A DNA stretch of 64,000 bases from Gp6-AA40 sp963818645. Its GTDB lineage: Bacteria > Acidobacteriota > Vicinamibacteria > Vicinamibacterales > UBA2999. How positions within the stretch are numbered: position 1 is the stretch's first letter; the number at the start of each line of letters is the position of its first letter. Below, piece after piece: positions 41,298 through 50,713 of the stretch. The notes under the pieces were generated by a model. It was given only the letters and a program-made list of their open reading frames with translations, did not search any database and was not told the DNA's origin. A program made the position numbers and the translations under genes. Where the stretch lies: assembly GCA_963818645.1 (NCBI GenBank), contig CAWFTF010000025.1:50577-114576 (forward strand). The letters are read 5' to 3'.

Positions 41298-44200
41298 TCA
41301 GAAGTTCAGCGTGAAATTGAACCGTGCGAACCGCGGATTGAGCACAGAGGTCGGCCGCAGCCAGCTCGCGCCGTTGGAGACGACGTCGTACACCTGATTG
41401 AACGCAGTGCCGGTGTTCGCGTTGAAGAGGTTGTAGAAGTCGAACCCGACATCCATGCGGTAGCCGTGGAAGCGGAGGACCTTTGCGACTCTCATGTCCA
41501 CCGAGTTGATGCGATCGGGGTACACCTCACCTGGCAATGTCAGGTCGACGGTCTGAAACGCCAGGCCCGGCGCGAGCGGACGGCCGATCGACGAACCCTG
41601 GAGAATCTGGCTGGTCACGTTGTAATTCGCGGCGACGGACCCGCCGTTGGTCGCCACGAATGTGTTGATCGTCGACGGCTGCGTGTTCGGTGTCGATCGG
41701 ATGGAGCCGGCGACGAGTACATCGATCCGCGGAATCGTGTACGTCACGGAACTGCGGAATGTGGTGAGCCACGACTCGTCCACCGCGCACGCCGATTTCT
41801 GCGCGTTGGCCAGGACGGAACCAACAGTGACGAACAGCTCGGGCAGCGCATCGGTCATCTGGCAGTAGTCACGAACGCCGCGACCGGTGCTCGTTCCACC
41901 TTGGAACGTGATGCCGTTCGACGTGCGCGCGTTCACCGACACGTCCACGCCATGCCAGTACGTCGTGACGTCGCCGTAGTCGCTCGCGAAGGTGTAGTAG
42001 TTGTCTGTCGCGCCCAGCGGCGAACGGGCGTTGCGCGTCACGAACGTGACCGGATAGCCGCCGCCGTTCGGCAGGTTCGCATTGCTCGGCGCAGTGATGG
42101 TCGCCGTGTCGAAGTCCTGCGGCCCGACTGCCCGGTTGTCGGTGAAGAAGTGATTGCCCCACCACCGGCGGTTGTAGCCGACGTCCACCGACACGCGTGG
42201 CAGCAGCTCGTGCTGAATCGAGACGCCGAACTGCCAGTCGTACGGGCGGATTCCCCAGCCATGCAGCACGTCCGGATTGACCGTCGTCGTGCTGAACGGG
42301 TTGCCGAAGTTCAGGTTCGTCCACGGACCGCAGACGTCACCGCCTGTGGGCCGGTTGTCCTCTGCCACCTTGTTCATCAGCACGCAGTCGACGACGAAGT
42401 TGCCGTTCGAATCGGTCCAGGATCGGTTCGTCGTCTGCTGGAAGGTCACCGCCGGATTCGCGATCGTGTACTGCGCGTCGTTGTTTGCGGCCTGCAGATA
42501 CTTGCTGAAGTTCGCCTTGAGCGACGTCTTGCCATTGCCGAACAGGTCGTAGGCCGCGCCCATGCGAGGCGTGATGTCGTGGTAGCCCGTGACGCCATCC
42601 AACTTGGGGAAGAGGAAGGTGGAGCCGAACTGGTTGTCCTCGACGACGCCGTTTTCGCCTTCGGGGAACCAGCTCCACGCGTGCTCGTAACGGAGGCCTC
42701 CCTGCAGTGTCAGCCGGCCGCGCGTCCACTGATCCTGGACGTAGAAGGCGTCGAAGCGCGTGCGGTTGCTCTGCCAGAACGGCGCGTCCCGCATCGTGAA
42801 CTGAATCGGGGTGCGGTTGTTGAACACGTAACTCAGTTGGCTGCCCGCGTTCTGGAAGTTCTTCTGCACCTGGAACGCGGCCTGATATCCAACCTTCAAG
42901 CTGTGTGCGCCGGTGACGTAGGTGCCCGACGCGCGCCACACGTTGTGAAACTGCTCGTTCGATCCGGCCGACGACCAGCCGCGATACGTGAAGTTGCCGA
43001 CGGGCGTGCCGCCGAGCGTGCTCTGCTCCTGCACCGGTATGAAGTTCGTGAGTGCGCCGCCGGGGATCTGGCCGCCAAACCGGCTCGCGAACTGAGAGAA
43101 TCCGGCTTCGAGCAACAGCTTGCTCGTGAACGGCGACGTCCACGTGAACTGCGTGATCTTCTCGCGGTTGTCCCACACGTTGCCCGACTCCGGAGCCAGC
43201 GCGCCGAAGAATCCGGCGCCGACGCTGCCGAGAGCCACCCAGTCGTCGCCGCGATCGCGGCACTGTTCGGCGCCCTTCGCGTACGCCGATCCGTTGCAGA
43301 CGTTCTGATAGTCGAGATAGAAACCGACCTTGTTGCGCGGCGTCGCCTGACCGGTCAACCTGATCGCCTCGATCATCTTCGCGGCTGCGCCTCGCGCCGT
43401 CAGCGTCTCGTCTTTGTCGTAGAACCACTTCGACTGATCGCCTGCGTTCCTGTTGCCGAAGAGGCCGGGAATCTCCTGCTGGTTCCCGTAGCTCCTGATG
43501 TTGTTGTAGAACCACAGCCGGTCCTTGATGATCGGACCGCCGAGCGCGAAATTCGTGTCCCAGTTCTTGATCAAGCCAGGGACCTGCGTCAGCCCGAATC
43601 CGATCAGTTCGTCGTCCAGGTTGTTTCCCTGCGACCACTTGCCCGCGAGGCTGAGGAATCCGGTTCCGCTGAAGGTGTTGCCACCGGTCTTCGGGATCAG
43701 ATTGAACGCCGGGCCGCCGCGATCGACTTCACCCAGTCCGCCGGAGATCGTCACCTGGATCTCGGACGATTCGCCGATGGGATAGCCGAAGCCCGCGACG
43801 CCGCCGCCATTGAACGCCGACCCGACGTTCATGCCGTCGATTTGAATCGTGCCTTCATTGCCGCGCCCGCCGCGCGCCGTGAAGAAGTTCGTCGAGACTC
43901 CTGAACTCACGTCGAGCCCGGTGGCCTGAATGCCCGGGACCGTGGCGAGCAGGTTGCCGTAGCCTCGTGATGCGGGAATCGCCTGGACGACCGCGCTCGA
44001 CAGCACCATCTGTCGTCGCGTGCTGGTCTGTGTGTCCACCACTGGTGATTCGCCGGTGACGGTGATGGTTTCGGTGAGGGCTCCAACGCGCATGTCCGCG
44101 TTGATCGTCGTGACGCCGCCGCCGGCCACTTCGACGCCTTCGCGGCTGACGGTGGCGAAGCCGGGCAGAGTGAAGGTCACTTTGTAGATCCCGGGAGGCA

Positions 44201-44411
44201 GATCGGGAATCCGGTAGAGACCGTTTGAATCGCTGATCCCGCTTCGCACTTTCTCGATCAGCACAGGACTGGATGCTTCCACGGTCACGCCGGGCAGCAC
44301 GCCACCCGAGGTGTCCTTGATGAAGCCCGACAGCGACGCTTGGGCAAAGACGGTTGCCGGCAGGATCACGAACGACGCAAAGGCGACCACCACACGTTTG
44401 ATGACGCGCAT
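41298..44411 (-). CDS. TonB-dependent receptor, Oar-like
   Basis: 1037 residues; ATG 44411 follows AAGGAG. Signal peptide to 'TVFAQ', regulatory-like domain ('GGVLPGVTVEASSPVLIEK'), plug with 'VVDTQTSTRRQMVLSSAVVQAIPASR' and 'RGNEGTIQIDGMNVG', then a large barrel closing 'LNPRFARFNFTLNF'. Frame intact. It follows a small lipoprotein gene by 35 bp on the same strand, which may be its surface partner. Ligand unknown. Confidence 0.93.
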   Translation of the reverse strand: MRVIKRVVVAFASFVILPATVFAQASLSGFIKDTSGGVLPGVTVEASSPVLIEKVRSGISDSNGLYRIPDLPPGIYKVTFTLPGFATVSREGVEVAGGGVTTINADMRVGALTETITVTGESPVVDTQTSTRRQMVLSSAVVQAIPASRGYGNLLATVPGIQATGLDVSSGVSTNFFTARGGRGNEGTIQIDGMNVGSAFNGGGVAGFGYPIGESSEIQVTISGGLGEVDRGGPAFNLIPKTGGNTFSGTGFLSLAGKWSQGNNLDDELIGFGLTQVPGLIKNWDTNFALGGPIIKDRLWFYNNIRSYGNQQEIPGLFGNRNAGDQSKWFYDKDETLTARGAAAKMIEAIRLTGQATPRNKVGFYLDYQNVCNGSAYAKGAEQCRDRGDDWVALGSVGAGFFGALAPESGNVWDNREKITQFTWTSPFTSKLLLEAGFSQFASRFGGQIPGGALTNFIPVQEQSTLGGTPVGNFTYRGWSSAGSNEQFHNVWRASGTYVTGAHSLKVGYQAAFQVQKNFQNAGSQLSYVFNNRTPIQFTMRDAPFWQSNRTRFDAFYVQDQWTRGRLTLQGGLRYEHAWSWFPEGENGVVEDNQFGSTFLFPKLDGVTGYHDITPRMGAAYDLFGNGKTSLKANFSKYLQAANNDAQYTIANPAVTFQQTTNRSWTDSNGNFVVDCVLMNKVAEDNRPTGGDVCGPWTNLNFGNPFSTTTVNPDVLHGWGIRPYDWQFGVSIQHELLPRVSVDVGYNRRWWGNHFFTDNRAVGPQDFDTATITAPSNANLPNGGGYPVTFVTRNARSPLGATDNYYTFASDYGDVTTYWHGVDVSVNARTSNGITFQGGTSTGRGVRDYCQMTDALPELFVTVGSVLANAQKSACAVDESWLTTFRSSVTYTIPRIDVLVAGSIRSTPNTQPSTINTFVATNGGSVAANYNVTSQILQGSSIGRPLAPGLAFQTVDLTLPGEVYPDRINSVDMRVAKVLRFHGYRMDVGFDFYNLFNANTGTAFNQVYDVVSNGASWLRPTSVLNPRFARFNFTLNF

Positions 44412-44446
44412 GTTCTCTCCTTCTCGCGATGTCCAGCACGAGGGTC

Positions 44447-44917
44447 TCAATACACAGGCATCTCCTTTGTCTGCAGGCGTGAGGCGCCGCCACTGTCAGT
44501 GGTCCTCACCGATGTCTGGAGCACGCTGCCCCTGAGGCATCCCAGCGGAAACGTGAACGGGAACTGTCGAACCGCGAAGCTCTCGATCGAGATGCTCCCG
44601 AACTGGCGCGTCAGCGATGCGGAATCGAAAATCGTCGGCGGTGCTGTCGAGCGGAACGGGTCCAGCAACTGGAAGCGGACCTCGGCAAGTGTCACCGGAA
44701 AGTGGCCCGCCGTGACGTTCAAGGTGACCGGAGCCGAGACCGGCATGACCGTCGAACACGGGTGAGCGATCGACCATGTCAGCCGGGGCAACACGAGCGG
44801 CGTGAAGTCCAATTCGTTCTTGAAGCTCGACGGCTCGGTGGGCATCGTCGCATCGTCGCAGGCGACGGTCCCGAGGCAGGCCGCGACGATGGCGATCGCA
44901 AGGATGTTTGGTTTCAT
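44447..44917 (-). CDS. Small lipoprotein of unknown function
   Basis: 156 residues. ATG 44917 has GGAGG eight bases upstream. The signal ends in a lipobox-like 'LGTVACDD', so a lipid anchor at Cys is likely. The body is beta-rich with two Cys ('AHPCSTVMPVSAPVTLNVTAGHFPVTLAEVRF'). It precedes the Oar-like receptor in the same transcript. Family not recognised. Confidence 0.72.
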   Translation of the reverse strand: MKPNILAIAIVAACLGTVACDDATMPTEPSSFKNELDFTPLVLPRLTWSIAHPCSTVMPVSAPVTLNVTAGHFPVTLAEVRFQLLDPFRSTAPPTIFDSASLTRQFGSISIESFAVRQFPFTFPLGCLRGSVLQTSVRTTDSGGASRLQTKEMPVY

Positions 44918-44968
44918 ACGCACCTCCTCGCCGCATGGCGTGGTCTCACGCCATCAGTTCTTCCCCCG

Positions 44969-46483
44969 TCAGCGCGCGATGTGGCAGCTCGTCGTGGTCA
45001 CCTGACGGCACTCGAGGAAGAAGGCGTGCGTCATCTGAATCAGCGACAGCCCCTCGGCGCCCGTGCCCCAGCCCGGCACGAAGGAGAACTTGTCCGGTTC
45101 CCACGACTTGTATCGTCGGAAGTAATCGGCGATCTCCTGGCGCACTCGCGCGGTCAGCGCATATTCCGGCCGCCCCTTCTTGAGCGGAGACACGATGACC
45201 TTCGCATCGTAGCCCTTCTCGTCGTTCATCAGCAGCAGGCCGACGATGGCGCCACGGACGAGGCTGCCGCCTTCGATTGGCGGCCCGAGCACGAGGACGT
45301 CGAAGGGATCACCGTCGTATGAGACGGTCTGGGGGACGAAGCCGTAGTTGACCGGATAGCCACCGATGTTCTCGGGTATCACGCGATCGACCGCGCGTTT
45401 GTTGGCCGCCATGTCGAACTCCCACTTGTTCCGATCGCCGCGAGCGATTTCGACGTAGGCGTTGACGGTGCCGTCCTCGTTGAGGGGTGGGGTGTCCCGC
45501 CAGACGTGCTTCGCGTGCGGCTTGGATTCGGACAGGCTGGTGGAGAGACGCGTCGCGGCAGCGACCGGGAGCTCCGACGAGATTTCGCGCGACGGCTGTG
45601 AGGGCGCAGTCGCTGACGCCGGCTGCTGCGGATGTCCTTCGACGATCTCGAGCTCCATATTGTCTGGAGCCAGCACGAAAGCGGACCGCAAGCCGTTCGC
45701 CCTGCGCGGCGGCGTCAATACTTTTACGCCTTCCTCGCGAAGTCGGGCCAGCGTCTGATCCAGGTTGTCCACGCTGATCGCGACATGGTCGATCGCGCGA
45801 CCGCGATTGGTCGCGTACTGCGTGCGTCCCTTCCATTGCCCGCCGTAGAGTGCTTTCGCGTGCGCGGTCGGATACCAGAAGAACGTGACGTTATCGAGCT
45901 GCGATGATGCAGAGGGACCCGTCGGGATCCCGCGAAACGCGCGCTCGGTCTTCAGCTGATTGCGCGGCGTCAGCCCGAGGTGTTTCTCGTACCACGCCGC
46001 CGCAGACACCGGGTCGTCGCTCAGCAGGTGCACGTGCATGAAGTTGTGATGCATCGCGCTCTGCACTTCGATTGTCGCGTGGTCGGGTCCATCGAGATAC
46101 ATGAAGAAGTTGCGATCGCGGGTGCCGGCGCCGAAGAGCTCCACGCCGTCCGTCAGCACGGTCTGGAACGTCGTTCCCAATTTGATCTGGCGTTCGAACT
46201 CCGCCTTCATGTCCTCGGCGCCCCAGCCAATGTGGAAGAGGGGAGACACGACCTCGGACGGCGGCGGTTGTTTCACATTGTTGAACAGCAACCAGGACGC
46301 CTGCGTCCACACCGCATCGGCGCCGTCGAAGACAGCTTTCGCACCAGAGAGATGCGTCGTGTAGAACTCGATCGCGGCCCTCGGATCGGTGGAGTTCAAA
46401 TGAACGTGATGGAAGTGAGTTTGTGCAGCGCTGGAGGATGCAAACGCACTCAGGAAAAACAATGACAGGAGTACCCGCAACAT
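44969..46483 (-). CDS. Exported fusion of VOC/glyoxalase modules with a class I inorganic pyrophosphatase
   Basis: 504 residues. Signal peptide (MLRVLLSLFFLSAFASSSAA). Residues 22-290 hold VOC modules ('FHHVHLNSTDPRAAIEFYTTHL', 'FMHVHLLSDDPVSAAAWYEKHLGL', 'IDHVAISVDNLDQTLARLREEGV'). After a Ser/Pro-rich linker, residues about 335-490 form an inorganic pyrophosphatase: 'AYVEIARGDRNKWEFD', 'YPVNYGFVPQTVSYDGDPFDVLVLG' (signature DGDPFD) and 'DEKGYDAKVI'. Both parts share one unbroken frame. A periplasmic enzyme joining these folds is unusual; the joint role is unknown. Confidence 0.88.
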   Translation of the reverse strand: MLRVLLSLFFLSAFASSSAAQTHFHHVHLNSTDPRAAIEFYTTHLSGAKAVFDGADAVWTQASWLLFNNVKQPPPSEVVSPLFHIGWGAEDMKAEFERQIKLGTTFQTVLTDGVELFGAGTRDRNFFMYLDGPDHATIEVQSAMHHNFMHVHLLSDDPVSAAAWYEKHLGLTPRNQLKTERAFRGIPTGPSASSQLDNVTFFWYPTAHAKALYGGQWKGRTQYATNRGRAIDHVAISVDNLDQTLARLREEGVKVLTPPRRANGLRSAFVLAPDNMELEIVEGHPQQPASATAPSQPSREISSELPVAAATRLSTSLSESKPHAKHVWRDTPPLNEDGTVNAYVEIARGDRNKWEFDMAANKRAVDRVIPENIGGYPVNYGFVPQTVSYDGDPFDVLVLGPPIEGGSLVRGAIVGLLLMNDEKGYDAKVIVSPLKKGRPEYALTARVRQEIADYFRRYKSWEPDKFSFVPGWGTGAEGLSLIQMTHAFFLECRQVTTTSCHIAR

Positions 46484-46528
46484 GGTCGGTCCGTATTATG
46501 CCGCGTCCTGCGTGCTACCATCCGGGCT
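46484..46528. promoter_or_regulatory. Compact divergent promoter region
   Basis: Only 45 bp separate two divergent starts. On the plus strand TACCAT lies seven bases before ATG 46529. On the minus strand CATAAT lies eleven bases before ATG 46483. Both messages would have almost no 5' UTR. Confidence 0.4.
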
Positions 46529-47776
46529 ATGAGATGGCGAGTTCTTCTTGCACTGCTGCTCGTCACTGGTCTGGTTCATGCGGCGGGCAACGATCCTCTG
46601 CTTACGGCGAAGCCCGAGGACGTCGGGCTCTCTTCGGCCCGTCTCGACCGTCTCGCGCAGGCGCTGCGCGGAGATATCGATCACGGCCGGATGCCCGGTG
46701 CAGTCATCGCCATCACGCGAAAGGGAAAGCTCGCCTACTACGAGTCGTTCGGATTCCTCGACACGGTTGCCGGCACACCCATGCCGAAGGATGCGATCTT
46801 CGCTCTCGCGTCGATGACCAAGCCGATGACCGCGGTCGCGGCGTTGATGCTCGCCGAGCGAGGTGAGCTGCTGCTCAACGATCCGGTCGGCAACTATCTT
46901 CCGGCGCTGAAGGACATGAAGGTTGCCACCACCACCGGCACGGAACCCGCCCGCCGTCAGCCAACGCTGCAGGACATGATGCGGCACACAGCCGGTGTCA
47001 CGTACGGCAACCAGGGCACGACGGAACTGCACAAGCGTTACCCGTCCGGGAACGTCAGCGACACGATGACCGGATCGCAGTTCCTCGAGACGCTTGGCAA
47101 ACTGCCGCTGCACTATCAGCCCGGCACGATGTGGGACTACAGCTTCGGTCTCGAAGTGACCGGGCTGGCTGTCGAGTCGGTGACGAAACAGCGGCTCGGC
47201 GACTTCCTGCAGGCGCGATTGTTTGCGCCGCTTGGCATGGTCGACACGCAGTTCGTCGTTCCCGCCGCGAAAGTCGCGCGGATTGCCAGGCCGCTGCCAC
47301 GCGATCCCGACACCGGGGCGGCACCAACGTTCAGAGAACCGGTCAAGCCGTGGCAGTTCGACTGCGGTGGCGGCTGTGCGTCAGGAACCGCGCTCGACTA
47401 CACGCGATTCGCCATGATGCTGCTGAACAAGGGAACGCTCGGCGGCACACGTATCCTGAGTCGCAAGACGGTCGAGTACATGACATCGGACCAGTTGAGT
47501 GCGGACGTCAACGTCGATCGCCTGAACAACTTCGCCGTTGAACACATCGCGGGTTACGGGTTCGGTCTCGGCGTTGCCGTGCGACGGCAGTCGGGCGTCG
47601 CCGGTGTTCCCGGTACGCCAGGCGAGTTCCTCTGGAGCGGGGCGCAGGGGACGATGTTCTGGGTCGATCCGAAGGAAGAGATGACGGTCGTGTATCTGGC
47701 CAACACGCCGGGACCGATCCGTCGCCACTACCGCGAGTTGATCAAGACGCTCGTCTTACAGGCGATCGCCGATTGA
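46529..47776 (+). CDS. Exported serine hydrolase, class C beta-lactamase family
   Basis: 415 residues with a signal peptide. Ser-x-x-Lys nucleophile motif SMTK in 'IFALASMTKPMTAVAALMLAERGEL', a Tyr motif in 'WDYSFGLEVTGLAVE', and 'PSGEFLWSGAQGTMF'-like 'TPGEFLWSGAQGTMFWVDP' near the C-terminus. Members are mostly esterases or D-aminopeptidases; real beta-lactamase activity cannot be assumed. Monocistronic, convergent with nothing; a hairpin follows before the sensor kinase. Confidence 0.9.
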   Translation: MRWRVLLALLLVTGLVHAAGNDPLLTAKPEDVGLSSARLDRLAQALRGDIDHGRMPGAVIAITRKGKLAYYESFGFLDTVAGTPMPKDAIFALASMTKPMTAVAALMLAERGELLLNDPVGNYLPALKDMKVATTTGTEPARRQPTLQDMMRHTAGVTYGNQGTTELHKRYPSGNVSDTMTGSQFLETLGKLPLHYQPGTMWDYSFGLEVTGLAVESVTKQRLGDFLQARLFAPLGMVDTQFVVPAAKVARIARPLPRDPDTGAAPTFREPVKPWQFDCGGGCASGTALDYTRFAMMLLNKGTLGGTRILSRKTVEYMTSDQLSADVNVDRLNNFAVEHIAGYGFGLGVAVRRQSGVAGVPGTPGEFLWSGAQGTMFWVDPKEEMTVVYLANTPGPIRRHYRELIKTLVLQAIAD

Positions 47777-47813
47777 ACGCCATGATTTTTCCGTCTCGCG
47801 ATTTTCTGACAGC

Positions 47814-47842
47814 ACCCTCACCCGGCGGTCGGCCGTGAGGGT
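47814..47842 (+). promoter_or_regulatory. Perfect 8-bp hairpin between the hydrolase and the sensor kinase
   Basis: ACCCTCAC and GTGAGGGT around a 13-base GC-rich loop, 13 bp before ATG 47855. No U-tract. It could be a terminator remnant, a leader hairpin or a protein site. Confidence 0.4.
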
Positions 47843-47854
47843 CGTATTCCAACT

Positions 47855-50098
47855 ATGAGGATGCCGGCACGCCGATTCCTGGCGCTGAGTGGCGTCGTCA
47901 TTGTGGCTGGACTGTTGCTCGGCGTGGATGCCGAGGCTCAGCCGCGACGGTCGTCCACCGTGCTCACCATCCATTGGGGCTCCGAGGATTCTCCCAGTAC
48001 GACAGCCATCGACGCCGCCATCAGGGAGTCGCTGTCCTCCGACCCAAGTACGCCGGTCGCCTACTTCACCGAATACCTCGAGTCCGATCGCTTTCCCGTT
48101 GAAGAAGCGACCGCGGCACTCAGTGCCTACATCCGGCAGAAGTATGCCGGTCGTCCGATTGACGTCGTGATTGCTGTCTCCGATCCGGCGCTGGAGTTCG
48201 TGCGGCAGCATCGCTCCGAGCTCTTTCCGAATGCCCCCCTCGTCGTGGCGGCGACGGAGATGCTGGACACCCGGCTCCGCTCTGAAGGGCCCGGAGCGAC
48301 CGGTCTGATCGGCGGCGCCGGCTACGACAGCACGCTCGCTCTTGCCCTTCAGCTCCAGCCCTCGACCAGGCACGTGTTCGTCATCGCATACGCGCCTGCC
48401 TTCAACCTGGTGGAGAGAGTTCGCCCGAGCCTGATGTCGTTCGCCAAGCGCGTCGAGCTGACCTACTTCGACGAGCCGTCACTCGATCGCCTGCTGGCCG
48501 CTGTCAGCGCGGTCCCTGCCGACAGCGTGATTCTTTACGTCCGCTCTTCGGGGGAGCGTGAGGGACACGTGCAGTCTCCGGCCGAGACCGCGCGACTGGT
48601 GAGCGCGGCCTCGCGAGTGCCGGTGTACGGAATCAGCAACACCTACATTGGATCCGGAGTCGTCGGAGGCATGCTGCCCTCGCGGGCACAGATTGGAAGT
48701 CGCCTCGCGGAGATCTCGCGACGGATTCTTCGCGGTATGCCCGCGAAGGACATTGCCACCGAACCAGTACCAATGATCGCGACGTTCGACTGGCGCGAGC
48801 TGGCGCGATGGGGTCTTGACCCTTCCCGCGTTCCCGGGGAAGCGATCTTCCAATTCCGTCAGCCAACCCCCTGGGAACGGTATCGCCGATACATCATTGC
48901 AGCGGTCGCGTTGATCACGTTGCAAGCGGTGTTCATTGCCGCGCTGCTCGTGCAGCGGCGACACCTGCAGCGCGCGGAAGCAGCGCTCCGCGAGAGCGAA
49001 GCGCACTTCCGCACCATGGCGGACACGGTGCCCGTCATGGTCTGGCGATCGGACGTGGACAAGAAGTGCGACTTCTTCAACCAGCCCTGGCTCTCGTTCA
49101 CCGGACGGACATTCGAGCAGGAGTTCGGCGACGGGTGGGTCGAGGGCGTGCACCCCGACGACCGGGCATTCTGCGTCGAGGCATACACCGCTGCGTTCGA
49201 CGCACACCAACCGTTCCGCATCGAGTACCGGCTGCGACGGTTCGACGGCGAGTATCGCGTCGTGCTGGACAGCGGCGTGCCGCGATGGGAGGAGAATGGG
49301 GCGTTCGCTGGTTACATCGGGTCGTGCATCGACATCAGCGACCGCAGGCAGGCGGAACGCGTGCTGCAGGAAACCCACGCTGAGCTCAGTCGGGTGTCGC
49401 GGCTGACCGCACTCGGCGAATTCGCCGCGTCGATCGCGCACGAGGTGCGCCAGCCGCTCACGGCCATCATCATCAACGCGCGAATCTGTCTACGCTGGCT
49501 CTCGAGTGGCGAGCCCGACCTCGAGGAAGTGAAGGCGGGACTTCTCGATGTGGTCACGGCCGGGCAACGGGCGGAGGAGGTGATCAAGCGCAACCGCGAA
49601 CTCTTCCGGCATCACAAGGTGGAGGCCGTGGCGGTCGACATCAATGCCGTGATCGGCGGTGCCGCGACTCTCGTCGCCGCGCGGCTTCGCGACAATCAGA
49701 TCACGCTCATGACGTCACTGGCTGAAGGGCTTCCGGCAGTGATGGGCGATCGCATCGAGCTCCAGCAGGTGCTGCTCAACCTGATTGCCAACGCGATCGA
49801 CGCGATGGAACGGGTGGCACCGGAGTCGCGACGCATCGACATCTCGTCCGCGTCCACGAGCGATCAGTTCGTCCAGGTCACAGTCACCGACCACGGCACC
49901 GGGCTCCACGGCGTCGACGTGGAGCGGATGTTCATGCTCTCGTACACCACGAAAGACTCGGGAACCGGGGTGGGACTGTCTGTGAGCCGATCGATTGTCG
50001 AGGCACACGGCGGAAAGTTGTGGGCGGAACAGCACCCGGGGAGTGGAGCGACGTTCTGCTTCACAATCCCCGCCTACTCCAGCGTCGCAGCGGCGTAG
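47855..50098 (+). CDS. Sensor histidine kinase with ABC-type substrate-binding sensor and PAS domain
   Basis: 747 residues. Signal/anchor at 1-28, a periplasmic ABC-substrate-binding-like domain at about 35-330 ('VIAVSDPALEFVRQHR', 'VPVYGISNTYIGSGVVGG'), one membrane helix near 350 ('YIIAAVALITLQAVFIAALL'), a PAS domain at about 380-505, HisKA with phospho-acceptor His529 ('ASIAHEVRQPLTAI') and an HATPase domain ('LLNLIANAIDAM', 'GTGVGLSVSRSIVEAHGG'). It should autophosphorylate on ligand binding. No response regulator is adjacent, so it is an orphan kinase here. Confidence 0.9.
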   Translation: MRMPARRFLALSGVVIVAGLLLGVDAEAQPRRSSTVLTIHWGSEDSPSTTAIDAAIRESLSSDPSTPVAYFTEYLESDRFPVEEATAALSAYIRQKYAGRPIDVVIAVSDPALEFVRQHRSELFPNAPLVVAATEMLDTRLRSEGPGATGLIGGAGYDSTLALALQLQPSTRHVFVIAYAPAFNLVERVRPSLMSFAKRVELTYFDEPSLDRLLAAVSAVPADSVILYVRSSGEREGHVQSPAETARLVSAASRVPVYGISNTYIGSGVVGGMLPSRAQIGSRLAEISRRILRGMPAKDIATEPVPMIATFDWRELARWGLDPSRVPGEAIFQFRQPTPWERYRRYIIAAVALITLQAVFIAALLVQRRHLQRAEAALRESEAHFRTMADTVPVMVWRSDVDKKCDFFNQPWLSFTGRTFEQEFGDGWVEGVHPDDRAFCVEAYTAAFDAHQPFRIEYRLRRFDGEYRVVLDSGVPRWEENGAFAGYIGSCIDISDRRQAERVLQETHAELSRVSRLTALGEFAASIAHEVRQPLTAIIINARICLRWLSSGEPDLEEVKAGLLDVVTAGQRAEEVIKRNRELFRHHKVEAVAVDINAVIGGAATLVAARLRDNQITLMTSLAEGLPAVMGDRIELQQVLLNLIANAIDAMERVAPESRRIDISSASTSDQFVQVTVTDHGTGLHGVDVERMFMLSYTTKDSGTGVGLSVSRSIVEAHGGKLWAEQHPGSGATFCFTIPAYSSVAAA

Positions 50099-50125
50099 CG
50101 CGCCACTAGAACGCTCGACATCTCA

Positions 50126-50695
50126 GTAGCGTCGGCTCACCGGGCGAAAAGACGGCGATGCGGCCGGGACTTCGCTCCAGTTCGTCGCCGCGGAAAAACG
50201 GCTCGTCCGCGCGCGTACTGACGATGACGGCGGCGGCTGATTTGATCCGCGCGACTGTGCACAATCGTGTCGATAACCAGGTGCGCGGTGCGTCAGTGGC
50301 GAATCACCGCCACCGCCGATCGGACCGCTCCCGACCCGTTTGCCTACTGTCGCGGGTCGCGGCGCGAACAGTCGCTCCGCCCCAGCCACATCGTCGTCAC
50401 TTCGCAGACCGTGCGGCGGCTCACCGGCGGGTCTCGGGTCGGCGACCTGTTCGCGGCGTGAGGAGCGAGGGCGGTAAATCGGGTTTGAAGGCGCTGCGAG
50501 CGCCGTCGCCGCGGATTCGCCACCGGGCGTACGGGCCAGCTGGTTACCGACCCGATTCCTGGCTGTCGCTTCGGATCAATTCAAGGCGACGGCGTCCTCG
50601 TCAGCACCATCGCCGGAGGACCCGATTTTCCACGCCGACGAACCGGAGCGAAGTCCCAGTCACACCGACGGCCCGCCCGGTGAGTCGCCGCTACG
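50126..50695. repeat. Large imperfect palindrome filling a convergent intergenic region
   Basis: The 615-bp gap has no credible gene. Arm A (about 50126-50395) and arm B (about 50430-50695, reversed) match at roughly 70 percent by eye over about 265 bases. Shared blocks are CTCACCGGGCG, GGGACTTCGCTCC, AGTTCGTCG/GGTTCGTCG, TTGATCCG, GTAACCAG/ATAACCAG, GTGGCGAATC and CGCGAACAG. The arms nearly touch at the centre. Translations of the two arms mirror each other, so small frames here are repeat artefacts. It is unrelated in sequence to the repeat at 1303. Confidence 0.78.
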
Positions 50696-50713
50696 GTCAT
50701 GTTGAAACGCGGG

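Noticed and set aside
41208..43904. 898-codon open frame antisense to the Oar-like receptor
   Set aside because: Arg/Val/Ala-rich shadow product typical of high-GC antisense frames; the opposite strand encodes a complete receptor with clear domains.
46529..47776. Calling this gene an antibiotic-resistance beta-lactamase
   Set aside because: The SxxK/Tyr motifs define a broad serine-hydrolase family, most members of which are not lactamases; there is no regulator or resistance context.
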